64,000 nt of DNA, from positions 3,309,001 through 3,373,000 of the forward strand of contig JASJOG010000011.1 in NCBI GenBank assembly GCA_030142905.1, given 5' to 3'. This stretch comes from Heliopora coerulea (Eukaryota; Cnidaria; Anthozoa; Scleralcyonacea; Helioporidae). The translations under genes and the position numbers were made by a program. This document shows positions 1 to 11,828 of this stretch, piece after piece; the stretch's first letter is position 1, and each line of letters opens with the position of its first letter. The notes beneath the pieces are model-generated. The model had not been told where the DNA came from, searched no databases, and worked only from the letters and a program-made list of their open reading frames with translations.

Positions 1-29
1 CATTAACATTGCGGAATTATTGACGCTTG

Positions 30-370
30 CTATGCCAAACTGTTTCCGTTAATTCAGCAGGTATTAGGGCCTATATTTACATGACACGATTGTTGTAAAC
101 GATTGTTCATTCTGATGTATCCGTTTGACTCACTGGAGTCAAGACGTATTGCTGCTTTAGTGGGCGATCAGTCAGTCAACACAAGGCGACCACGAGAAAA
201 CATTGTTTCATTAAAAGAAGAGAACATCTGGATTTCACCATACTTCATCACAACTACTTCACGACTATGAGCTTGTGTATTGTGTTCCTTGCTTTCCTGA
301 TGAGTAGTGAGTTTTTCTGCATTTTAATCAACTACATTAACTTCCTGTTTACATGTGTTTTGGCCGAAAC
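30..370 (+). repeat. Segmental duplication, copy A (carries leader exon 1)
   Basis: Bases from about 30 to 378 are recognisably similar to about 1637-1916. Both share a start like TATRCCARACTGTTT, a middle with GAAGARGA, an ATG plus hydrophobic leader, and an end with GTGTTTTGGCCGAAA. Copy A keeps a normal GTGAGT splice donor after the leader. Confidence 0.7.
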
Positions 371-3300
371 GAAAAACTACAGTAGAACCCCGCTAACTCG
401 AACTCCCAACGGTAATGAAAAATATTTCGAGTTAGCGGGGTTGGCGTTGGATTTCAGGTATCCTGTTAACAATTAATACGGTATCGTGGTTTTATGATTC
501 ATCCACAATTGCCAGTCATTTTGGTCCAGTCAGTTACGAATATTTTAATTTTTCATCATGGATAGAGTTCAATGTGTTATCCTGAATTCTAATATTACCA
601 TATGTTCTAACACGTCCGGACGACTGTATTCAGTGAATCAGATGAATTATGATGAGCAAATTATACTGGACAATTGTTTATTTTGGTCCAGAAAGATGGT
701 CTTTTCTGGGTTTGAATTACGTTTCCATACATTTTTACGTTGTTATCAGTAAAGATTCAAGATTCCGACTAGTCAAACAGCTACGTCTTGATACTTTTAG
801 GTTTATCGACCGACGTTTCCAAAATAGAGTTCGAGTTAACAGGGTAAATTTGAACCAATAGAGTATGAAATTAGTTCGAGTTAGCGGGGAGTTCGAATCA
901 ACCGAGTTCGAGTTTATGTGGCAGTAAATGATAGGAAAATGTGATCAAGTCCAGGAGAAATTGAATATGGTTCGAGTTAGCGGGGAGTTCGAGTTAACCG
1001 AGTTCGAGTTAGCGAGGTTCTACTGTATCTGTGAATACGGGCTATAATTGTGGGTATGTCTGTTGCGTACGATTAAATCGTTTCGGTAGGTGGGATGAAA
1101 TTCAACCACATTAAGCCAAGCCAGAAACATTACTGTTGCTGTACCAGCGCCCAATCTGGGTTGATAGATTCCACAATAACACTCCCTTGAATTCAAAATC
1201 ATGTATGCATTTTTACCACTAAAATGATGTTAAATACGTTTTTTTATACTACCAAGGTTAGTATGGTACGTACAAACCTCGGGAAAATTTTGAGGGCAGG
1301 CTGGTTGAACGAATACCTGGCTAGTATTAAGAGTGCCAAGACTCTATTTCGTAATATACTAGGAAATATTTTATAATTTAGTGCCACGGCATTTCAAACG
1401 TGTGACGTTGTCGGTAATATAAGGTACTGAAAGTTGTTAATCCGAGAGGTTTACTTGGGTTTGTCGTCGGGACGGAGTTTCCATCATTCCTCGAAAATAC
1501 ATATATGTTCTTTGCTATTCCCGAGGACCGCTCCATCTGCCTGCGATCGATTAAGCCCTACAACGACAATTATTTTTTGCCTCCTGCCATTTCTTTTTTC
1601 AAGAGCACAAGGCCATTTGATGTCAAAAAGATCTTAAGGTTTAGTATACCAGACTGTTTATATTAATTGAGCGGTTATTTGTAAATCTGTCAGTGAGTCA
1701 ACACCAGGCAATTTCAAGGAAATATTTCCTTCGAAGAAGAGGACATTAAGATTCCATTTGTAATTCCATCTCTAATTTGTAATTGCTACTTCGCAGCTAT
1801 GAGTTTGGGCTTAGTGTTCCTGATATTCCTGCGTAGTGGCAAGTTTTTTATTCCACTCTAGTCAACCAAAGGGTTTCCTGTTAAGTGTTTGTGCGTGTTT
1901 TGGCCGAAATAAAATGTAGAACTATTTATCAATGAATATGGGTTAAAACTGTGGGTATGTTCCTTATGTGGTTTATGAGGTGCAAGGCCGGACGTTACCT
2001 AACATTTGAGTGTTGTTTTGGGCGCCATTCTTTATCCCTGATGCACGTTCATCATATAGTAAAATCGAATTAATACCTGTGTCAGTCAGTGGTGTCAGTC
2101 AATATCACATTGAATATTGAGCAATAAGTAAACTTTGCCCATGGTAACTTGATACCAAATGGCATGACGCATTGCGATTGATGTTGGGAAAGTGGGAACT
2201 CGGACATATTCGGGGATGTTTGTTGGACATTTATCCAGCTCAAATAAACTAGCACCTCAGCTCACGACCTGGGTCTCGGTAGCTCAATGATCAGAGCGTC
2301 ACACCGATCATCAGAAGGTTTATTTATTTATTTATTTATTTAAGATTATTTATGCACGGTAGCCATTCAGCACACTAAGCTGTTTTTCAATGGGCCGTGC
2401 TTTGGTCTAAAAATCCATTAAATTACAAAAAGTTGCGAAGCCTACATACTAATCAGCTTCACCCTATAATAACTACTTTATTTACAACCTATCAATAAAC
2501 TATATTACAAACTACCGATTATTAATAATATATACAAACATAACTAACAATTAACATCCTCTTAGTGTTTAGAATCCACACAAGCCCAAATTCATGCAGT
2601 TCAAATAAGTGTCATCTTGAAATGTCTTGGACAATCTTGGAGCCATTATCAATTATTGTTTTCTAAACTTTGGAAATAGTGATCAATTAGATTTTTAAAT
2701 CTTGTCGTAGACAGAGTTTGATACTCAGAAACTATATCGCGAGGCAATTTGTTCCATGCAGCCGCTGACCTATATGAGAAGGACTTTTTCATGAAATCTG
2801 TATTAGGTTTATTTAAGTGAAGTTTACGATCGTTGCTTCTTAGTTGATACATAGCATTATTTCTGATATTAAATATTTCAGATATATATTCTGGTAATTG
2901 TCCTTGTAATGCTTTAAAAGTAATGTTTACTTCCCGTTTCTTTAAAATGTTTTCAATCGGAGCCCATCCCAAATCAGCAAAAATTTCCTTTGACCTAACA
3001 TCGTAACTAGATCCCGTTATAACACGGGCAGCTCTTTTCTGCAATTTGTACAGCTTATTCAAGTGTGTACGACCACCATCATTCCATACTGTAGAACAGT
3101 AAGTGAAATGAGGTAGGACTAGTGAGTTATAAATATTCATCAGTGTATTTTGGTTTACATATTGTTTTGATCTTCTTAATAAACAAATAGATTTAGATAT
3201 CTTTTTGCACTGTTCATCATTGTGTTCATTCCATTTTAACTCTTCATCAAGAATAATTCCTAATACTTTCTTATTTTTTACTAGCTTAATTGCATGCCTT

Positions 3301-6300
3301 CCAATTATAATATTTGGAGTTTCAGTAAATTGCTTTAGTCTCTTTTTTGATGCTATTAGCATAAACTCTGTTTTTTTAATATTTAAAGTCAATTTGTTTG
3401 CTGTTAGCCAAGTATTGACATTATGTAGATCTGCATTGATTTTGTTTTCAATGTCAGTTGGTAAAGTTCCTGAACTAGATAAGTTGGTATCATCTGCAAA
3501 CATCGAGGCTTGAGAAGGTTGGCGGGTTTGATCCCCGACTGGGGCTCAGAAGTCGTTTTTCTGAGGCTAATTTAAGCTTGACGAACTTTCAAGGACCATA
3601 TCTGGACTGATACATTGCTTATCTGGTTAAAGCGATGATAATTCACGTTTCTCAAATTCTTGATTTTAGTGTGTTCCCCTCATTCTTGCTCGGCAGCGAA
3701 AACGCGTGAGGTCTTTTACGTTCTGGGCTTCGATGGTATCTATGTAATAGACCCAGTGGAGAAGCGCCTGGTAACCAAGATTACCAACTCCTCTTCCCCA
3801 GGGCTTTGTACCATGGGCAGCAACAGACGTTCAAGGTAAAAATTAAATAGATTTTTAGGCCGTTCCACGTGATGGGACTGTCGCATAGGATTCTCCTGGC
3901 CAGTGGGATTGTCTATATGCGGTACAATTCTGGTTTATGGTTCGTTTGCTGATGTTCCAACCCGTCCGGACGACTGTATTCAGTGAAGTCTAGTAATAAA
4001 GATTATTGCCCAGCAAATAATTTTCAGGAAGCCCATATCTCAAATAAACACATCAAGATACTTTGGAAAATATTTTAATGAGGAACTAAGGTTTCGTCAC
4101 TTTACAAGCAACATCATCAGAGTGTCTATTTACATGAAAATTTTCGGCTTAAATATCCTACACGATTACAAAAATAGAGATAAGAAAACGAGAGAATGAT
4201 AAATAAGGTGTCAAAACAGGGATTAACCCCTTCCCTACCAGGGCCAAACACCCTTACCAATTAGAATATTTTGTCTGAGGACGTATATATACGTCCTTGG
4301 TAGGAAAAGGGTTAAGGTGAATGAAAAAAGAAAAGAAAAAAAATTAAAATAACATGAGAGATCATTTCCTCAATGGACTTGTAAAGTGAACAAAGGCGCA
4401 ATCCATGTTTTTGAAAGACCGGAAATTCGCGATTTTATACAGGTTTCTAAATGAGACAACGTGAATGTATTTTTTTGGGTAATATCTGTAACAGAGCATA
4501 TCCATCTTCCTGTCAGAAATGTTGGAGTTGCGCCAATTATAAGCTGCCCTGATGTTTTATAGTTCAATTCTGCATCACATTTAGAGACACTGATGCTGGC
4601 ATTTGTAGTGAGTTTCACTTGTAAAAGTGATTTGCTCACGCTTTACCTATCTTTCCAGAATCACTGAGAGTGCGTTGTACAAACACTTCAGAAAATTTGT
4701 GTTCGTTATGTATCAGGATATACAGACACTTAGCTTCACCCCATACAGAAGTATTTACAGTAGGGTAAAAATACTTGAATTTAACAACATTGATGGCACC
4801 TCGACGTCCGTTTCTGTTTCTAGTCTCCGCTCTAACCTTAAATTAGGCAATCTTCAGAAAATGTTTTATTCACCATAGTTTAACAATGTTTCCTAATCAC
4901 AATTTACAACAATTTACCCCAGCTTGTTGTGGGTCATTACCTGACGCTCGTCTTAATGCTCCGTGTGCGCATGAGCAGAAGGAGTAGAGTAATCGGTTTG
5001 TCTGTCGACGGCACAGAATCTGGCTACGGTATTGCGTCAGTGCATGGGGTGTGTGTTTCTCAAGGCAGTTCTCGTTTCAAAACTTTTCATTCTGTAAAAT
5101 AAATGTTATTGGTGACTCGTTATAACTGTATAATTTGACGCAGTAAGTTCAATAACGCATGCATGCTGTATGATTTGTTGTTCACAATTAACATTAATTA
5201 ACAAGAATGGATTATGTAATAACATTCACTGAACCTGATGCGAATAATTGTTTTAGTATAATTTCACAGGTGATCATTTAAAAGAAAGTAGTGAACTAGC
5301 AGCTGCCATCTTGTTTCCGAGCCTTCACTTGTAGGTGATTATTGAGATTTATGAAGTCATTTTCTGGCCAGTCACTACTCGGGATTTTCGATAATCCCCT
5401 GTGTAATTATACTAAAACCGGATAATTTGACGCAGTAAGGCATGAATTCTGTATGATTAGTTACTGTTGTTCATTATTAACATTAAAGATCACTATCACC
5501 TGAGTTGTTTACTTTGCAGGACTCCCTGCTCGTTCAGTCAAGCCAGTGTTGTTAATCAATCGTTTTTCGTGGCTGACGTAGCAGGAAGCGCGGTAAAAGT
5601 GATCGACCTCACAACTCAGAGCAAAACAGAAACAATCCCCACTGATCCAAATCCGTACGGTCTTTACCTCGTACCATGGCGCAAAGAATTATGGGTACAT
5701 TCCTGGACAAACAGTACATTTGACGTCATTGATACCGAAAGTCGTAATCGTACCCACAATGCCGTGCGCGCTCATATCAGGCCAGGTAGGTGAATTTCCT
5801 TTTGGTGTAAGACTATGGTTATACTTTGATTAATTTATGTTTTTTAAATCTTGAATAGATTTTGGAGTTTTAAATACTAAATTCATTGCGGGTGCTTTCC
5901 GCTCCTTGGTCTGAATATGATTCAGAGGACATTTCCGAGCCTCGTATATGTTTTTAGTGTGATTTATTTATTTTCGTCGTTTAAGGTTGGACTCATGGTA
6001 TCATGTTGGCCCATAACACTATAGGCGACGGTAATACTGCTTACGTGACCCACCTCTTTAACTCTGGTTTTCATAAAATTAACCTGCAGTCAAAGACTTA
6101 TTCTGGTTACATAAACCTGACTTCTCTGAGATGCACTGGAACGTATGGGATTGCCTATAGTCCAGTCAACAACCACTTGTTTGTGCAATGTAGAAAAAGA
6201 CCTGGAAATTCTATACTTGAGGTGGATGTGGCCAACGACAACATCGTAAAAATCTGGAATATCTCAGGCAGTCCGTTCGTTTCTCCAAATGGCCGCTACA

Positions 6301-6899
6301 TCGTCGTCCTTTATGGTCTCGTGAATGAAACCTCGAATACGTTGCTGGACAGTAAGATGAACGTTTTAGAAATCACAGGATCCGGTGTGTCAAACTACCC
6401 GGAGCTTCGAATCCCCGACGGAGTATCCAAAGTCACATTTTACCCCAAAAAGACGAACGCAGGTAGCTACTACGCCTTTGTAACGCTCAAGTTTGCCAGT
6501 AAAATTGCCGTAGTTGATCTTGAGTTGGCCAAGAATGGTAACCTATCTGATGTTCAGTACATCGAAAACGTTGACGAGTTGGATACGAGTCGTCATGGGG
6601 CTTCTAGGGTTATTGTCTCAGGTGGAAAGTGGATTGTCTCACCGGCTTCCAGGTCAAAAAGCGTAGTTATCATTGACGCCGATACCCACGAAGTTCACGG
6701 AAAAGTGCAAGATGTCAACGGTGGAGATTATACAGTCTGGGTTGATGCCGGCGCCAATGAAACCATTGACACTAGCCCCACTAAAACAACCACAGATGCC
6801 GGCCCCAGTGGAGGCACTAACGCTGGATGCGGAGTGGGTGCACCGCGCGTGATGGTCTTTATTGGTGTTTTGGTTCTGTTTCTTATGCAGAAAATGTAG
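267..6899 (+). CDS. Follistatin-like 4/5-type beta-propeller protein, secreted or GPI-anchored
   Basis: Four exons join in phase: 267-306, 3697-3835, 5520-5785 and 5986-6899, giving about 452 residues. Exon 1 encodes a short hydrophobic leader (MSLCIVFLAFLMS) and splices at A|GTGAGT. The rest is a YVTN/YncE-like beta-propeller. Anchors shared with the C-terminal propeller of vertebrate FSTL4/FSTL5, compared from memory, are ELWVHSW, LFVQCR, SPFVSPNGRYIV and GGDYTVWV. Follistatin, EF-hand and Ig domains are absent. Several N-glycosylation sequons (for example NSS, NST, NLT) fit passage through the secretory pathway. The C-terminus has a Ser/Thr/Gly linker followed by a hydrophobic tail ending LVLFLMQKM, as in a GPI signal or a terminal membrane anchor. 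The biochemical role is unknown. Exon 1 is the least certain part, because a diverged second copy of it lies at 1799. Confidence 0.8.
379..1024 (+). mobile_element. Tigger/pogo-like MITE with TA target duplication
   Basis: The left end is TA-CAGTAGAACCCCGCTAACTC and the right end is the inverted complement, GAGTTAGCGAGGTTCTACTG-TA. The terminal repeats and the TA duplication fit the Tc1/mariner-pogo (Tigger) superfamily. Subterminal copies of TTCGAGTTAGCGGGG recur near 430, 880 and 970. No transposase is present, so it is non-autonomous. Copy B of the surrounding duplication lacks the insert, which gives an empty site near 1916. Confidence 0.85.
1637..1960 (+). repeat. Segmental duplication, copy B (decayed or alternative leader exon)
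   Basis: This diverged copy of 30-378 has an ATG at 1799 followed by a similar leader (MSLGLVFLIFLRS). At the position where copy A has A|GTGAGT, copy B has G|GCAAGT, a possible GC-AG donor. Joined to 3697 it would stay in frame. It could be an alternative first exon or a relic. Confidence 0.6.
2262..3580 (+). mobile_element. tRNA-derived SINE, split by a LINE insertion
   Basis: Bases 2268-2320 (GGTCTCGGTAGCTCAATGATC) and 3521-3560 (GGCGGGTTTGATCCCC) rebuild a tRNA-like A-box/B-box head matching elements at 46.8 kb and 60.1 kb. The two halves are separated by the LINE at 2321-3512. The tRNA fold is degenerate, so this is a SINE rather than a tRNA gene. Confidence 0.75.
2321..3512 (-). mobile_element. 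5'-truncated non-LTR retrotransposon (jockey/CR1-like reverse transcriptase end)
   Basis: On the minus strand an open frame of 284 codons (2649-3503) begins inside the reverse transcriptase at its catalytic FADD box and runs through the thumb region to a stop. A 3' UTR of about 330 bp ends in a (TAAA)n tail, read as TTTATTTA on the plus strand at 2321-2342. An 8-bp target duplication, AGAAGGTT, flanks it at 2313-2320 and 3513-3520. The frame is still open, which suggests a fairly recent insertion, but the endonuclease and most of the polymerase are missing, so this copy cannot move by itself. The exact clade (CR1, L2, jockey) cannot be settled by eye. Confidence 0.9.
4223..4315. mobile_element. 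Small foldback element with perfect 18-bp palindrome
   Basis: The ends TTAACCCCTTCCCTACCA and TGGTAGGAAAAGGGTTAA are near-perfect inverted repeats. Inside is the perfect palindrome GGACGTATATATACGTCC at 4279-4296. The structure resembles a short MITE in intron 2 of the propeller gene. Confidence 0.6.
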
Positions 6900-9800
6900 T
6901 GAACTACTTCATATTGTTGTTTGTGTTGTGGTTTAGTTATCTCACTTCGCTGTAACCTCACGTTTCGAAGTTATTTGTTTCTTGATTTGACTGATAAAGG
7001 GGTTCGAGTAGTTGACTTTGTAAGTTTACGATTGAAGTCCAGAACGAGATTGATATTTTCGTATTTGAGTCTAGATTTTCGCTGATTTGCCTTTAACCCT
7101 TTAGATCCCAATTTTTTCTAAAGAAATTTGCGATTATTCAATCAATTCAAAATTCATTTGAAACTCTCTGGAAATCATCTGTTTAGGAGTCTAATTTACA
7201 TATTTTAAATACGTGTAGAGATATGTACGATCGGGAGCTAAAGAGTTAAGTCAGGATGTGGCTGGTTTTGTGTTGAAAATGAGCTAGATTTTTTAACTAC
7301 TAGTTTATTTGTTCAGCAACAATTTACTTGTAGGAACAAGTACAAAATCAAATTGTTACTGTTTATAAATGCTCGTAAAACTTAAAGGTAAAACTTAAAC
7401 GTGTAAAGCTCTACCCAGCCATTCTACAAGGCGGATGACTTTTCCGCTTTCATATAATATTTAAAAAACGAGCAGGAGTGCTCTATAGAGATTTAAAACA
7501 CGAGCCGACAGCCTAGTGTTTTAGATCCGACAAAGCACATGCTGTGAGTTTCTTAAATGACTTCAAAAACAAACCCTTTGTACGCTAATTCACGTAGAAA
7601 GTCTGAAAATTAACGTTTTCTAAGTTACAAAAATTTAAGGAGAAAAGCAAGCGTGTTTATATCACATTTAAAGACATGACGCGGTTATGTTTTTCCTTTG
7701 TATTTTCCTCATGAAATATTAATGAGTTCTTGATGGTTATATCAATGTCAGATACTTCTTTCATTGGCTTCCATATTTGCCATAACGACATTGACGCAAA
7801 GTATTTTTGACCCTCCCCCTTTGATATTCATCTCAAGAGCCCCACTCTTATAAATTTAGTTCTGCATCACGGTCGTCAGAAGGCATGTAAGGCAATAGTC
7901 GTGGAAAGTAATTGGGCATAATCAAAGACTGTCACCCTTTCAGTTTAAAAACAACATTCACATTATCATTATTACACAACCACACATATCAAAGCACTTA
8001 CGCGCATACATGCAAAAGAATACACAAGTAAAGTTATCGAGATACAATAACAGTTTAAATCTGTAATTCTCTAGCAGTTCAGCTTGAAACATTCTAAGTT
8101 TGTTCGTTCTGATTCCTTCACTCCATCTCAAACTTCTTTGGCGTTCACTTGGCTTTTCCTAAATTTTCGTTCTTCAGTACTTGGTGGCAAACCAATCGTT
8201 TATAAACTGTTTTCTCAGGTATATTTCAAGAACTCTGACTAGGTTTTGCTGGTCTTTTTCAATCTTTGAGGAGACGGACATAGAGAGAAATAAAGCAATC
8301 CCGTCAAACACATGACTTGACGTTGTGTAATACGCGAGATAGTCTGGCAAAATAGAATGCTGGCGAAAAGGTTGTTTCGTCCTATCAACATGATGCTTGG
8401 AGGAACTGATTGTCCGTTATGGTGAACAGAGACAAATTAACATTGAATCATTTTTGTTTGGAGGTGTTCTGAATGTCAGTGGTGTACAATTAATATTTTC
8501 TAGAGACTACTTTAAAAGGACATATTCTCTCATCACAAATACGAAATTCACAAGTTATGGGAAACTTAAACCGGAACGTATGTCTGAAGGTATTTATGTT
8601 TACTTATTCGGCTTAGTTTGCTCACCCAGATTAACTCTATCCTGAGTTTTCCAACATTGTCCTGATATTCCACAACGGAACGGGTTCCATCCAAGTACGT
8701 ATAGTCCACTATAGAACGAAATCGTGACAGCAAAATAAACGGCTCCGAGCGATATTTAAATTACTTGAACTTTATGTATCATAAATTAGTTACCCTCTTT
8801 TTTGTTTTCTTCCTCCACTTTTACTGGTGAACTAAAAGCAAAAGTTAAGCTTTTAGCTGACATGACCTGATGGGTCTCGGTATAGCTTCTGTTTGAAAGT
8901 CTGGGATTTAGGAGATGACATAAATAGAAGCCTTACAGTAAATTCTCTAATATACGTGCCAAAATGTAACGTGTTAACAAGGTGTGTTTGCAACACGTCT
9001 TGAGTAAGTTGTCACAACGGTGATGAAGTGGTCAACACTGTCACAAGTCTCAACGACCCGTTCACGATTTGCTCACAAAAAGCGAACATATCGTGATGTC
9101 AGCTTGATGGAATAGTTCATAACAACATTGATGCAGGTTTTCTACAAGTGGCGTGACTTCTCGTGCGTACGATAGGTTTATTATCCTTTTCTTACCTTAC
9201 ACACCATATGGGTTCCTTATGCTCGTCTAGCAAGGTTACATCCACGATTGCCATGTCCTAAAATTGAAATGGACCGCGTTTAATAGAGGTCGTTCTCTCA
9301 GTCCGCAGTGTAAAGTTCTTGAGAGAACTGTCTATTAAAACTGTTAACGCCCAACGTCCTATGTGTAGGACACCTCAAGAACAAAAGCACAAATGAATGG
9401 ACGAACCAAAAACAGAGAGAACAATGAAAGAAAAAAATGCGGGCTTTAAAGAATTAACTGTCGACATTTACATTTAAGATATTTTTGAAGACAGGAGTCT
9501 TCCAAGGAAGTGAGGTTTTTGAGTTGAATATTCCTTTTTGCTCTTCGTAACTCTGTAGGATAAGATACTCGTCTGTGAAGGACTCTAAATCAAGAAAATA
9601 CAACAACAAAGAAACAGAATAAAACAACAGGGAGTTAAGCCCCTCACCACTCATAGCAGCGCTCTGAGGTCACGCACTGGTCATAATAGACTGCAATCTC
9701 TTATTCCGTAACATTAAGATTTGATAATACAAACTTACTTCGAAAAAGCTCTCTGTATTGATAGCCCCAAAATAGTTTGCGCTGATTGCGAAGCTCAACA

Positions 9801-11828
9801 GTCGCTGAGTATCTCTGAAGACCTGCATGGTGTACATTGACAAATAAAAATCCATCAGGATTAAGATACAGGCCAATGATATAAAAAGAACTCGAACGCG
9901 AATTAAGCAGTTGGACAGTAATTTGCTCAACAGACAGTACCAGGATATATCTAATATATATACATATATTATCGTATCTTCACTTTTGAAAACCGTACCG
10001 TAAGATGGGTCGATGTCGTCGAACACTGGTCGATGAGCTAGCGGTCTGTGTACGCTTAAAATAAAATTGTGTTTTAGAAACTTTATTTGGTTTTCAGTTG
10101 GCATGTTCACTAATGTTCGTGTTAGTTCATCGACAGTATTGTGAACAGTTTTTTGTTTCTGAACTAGGAATCAAACAAATATATATAATTATTTGTATTT
10201 TAAAGCAAACGGTTTGAACCCAGGATGGTCAGTGAGTTTTGAAGGTAGGTCGTCCAGGTTAGGGTAGTCTTGAGAAAGAAAACCAATGGTCTTTCTAAAG
10301 CCGTCCCTAACTTGGACGATCTACTTTCAACACGTACGTTCGTATTTTCGTTCGAGAGAAAGTTCTTTTAATTAGGACTTACCTTTCTCTTGAACCAAGA
10401 ATTATTCTTTCAATAAGTTGATGATGGTGAAAACATATTGAAAAAAATGCTAGCTCACCTCTGTCCTACGTAACATACAATAAATGAACAGTTCAGAGCG
10501 GTGAAAACCAAGAAGTAAGAATATTCTCTGATTTTATGAACAGATATTTCGTGTCTACAACGTATTTCAAAGTCTTTTGCTGAAACTTCGCAATAGTATC
10601 CCACTGGTTGTACCGCTATCACAATACTATCACAATAGCATATCAACTATTGCAATATTTAAAATTTCCACAATAGTCATCCCTAATTTCAGAGTCAATC
10701 TAATCACTAAAGACTGTATACTGTAAACGCCATAAGTAAGGTTTTCCAACAGATGCAGTCCCCAAATCGTTTGACGTGGTATTTATCTATTCAGATACCA
10801 AAACTTTGACATTTAAATAGAACTATGAAAAACAGTTACGAATTCTTTTCCTCAAAAATCTCTCCCTTCTGCACTTAACACCCCTGACCAGGAATGAAAG
10901 GTTTTTGAAATTTCACAAAAGGCAACACACAAATCACAACACACAGTGTCACGTCATACCTTCCATGAACTTTTCCAAACTGCCAACATTAATCCTGGGT
11001 GAACTGTATGAAGAGTTATCATTTCATCTTGACTAATACTATTTTCTTTCATAAGTTTTATGTCTAAGATTGAATAAATTTAGTGGATCAGCTGATCAGG
11101 TGGACATAAATGATGAAATGGGATAATCTTTCTATTGATATTACAAAATGGATTGCAGTATTGATTGTTTGAGAATAGGCATCAACCATCTGACAGTTCA
11201 GTGCAATTAGGTGGATAGTAATTATTATCAAGCATTGAGATATTAGTGCTGCAGCTGAAGAAGCATTATAAAGTTATTAAGAATAATCAGCATAGAAAAA
11301 ATTCAGTTTAGAGGCCAAAATAAAAAACAACAAACAATTGAGGTAGGGTACCATTTCTTTTCTTACCATTCAGTGTAAATGTAATCAGCAGTGAACTTCT
11401 GGTTGCACTGAAAAGCAAGACAATGACATTCACTGTGTTTTGGTCTCAACAGCAGTTAACCAGGGTACATAAATGACAATAACTGTCTTTGTGAAAATTG
11501 GTAAAGTTTTTGTTTCACAAAATAATATTTTCTGTAAAATTTGAATTTTCTAAGAGTTTCATGCATTCTCACATTTAAAATTTTATGGGGTGACCAGTTT
11601 AATATGTACCAGTCTTGGAGATATCCCCTTTTGACTGTATATAACTGTCAACTGGGTTAAAGAAATGCTGGTTTTGCCTTCAACACTAACCCTATTCCTT
11701 GATTCAACCAACAACTCTTTGGTGGGAAAAAATAATGTTCAAAATTATTGAACCTTAAACACGCACCACACACAATGAAGTACGGATGAGTTATAAAGAT
11801 AAACTTTGTCTTAAAAGTATTACACTGG
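6900..11828. other. Long intergenic stretch, no convincing gene
   Basis: I see AT-rich sequence, no recognisable family and only short open frames. The longest are a 146-codon frame on the minus strand (9670-10110) with hydrophobic stretches and a 66-codon frame immediately downstream (9454-9654). I do not recognise either and cannot show they are exons. A hairpin at 10238-10330 is listed separately. Confidence 0.5.
10238..10330. repeat. Foldback hairpin
   Basis: GAAGGTAGGTCGTCCAGGTT is matched in inverted orientation by AACTTGGACGATCTACTTTC, with further pairing of TTGAGAAAG and CTTTCTAAAG toward the loop. It is an imperfect stem of about 40 bp around a short loop, typical of a small MITE. 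Confidence 0.6.

Noticed and set aside
3205..3513. 102-codon plus-strand frame
   Set aside because: Antisense shadow of the LINE reverse transcriptase remnant.
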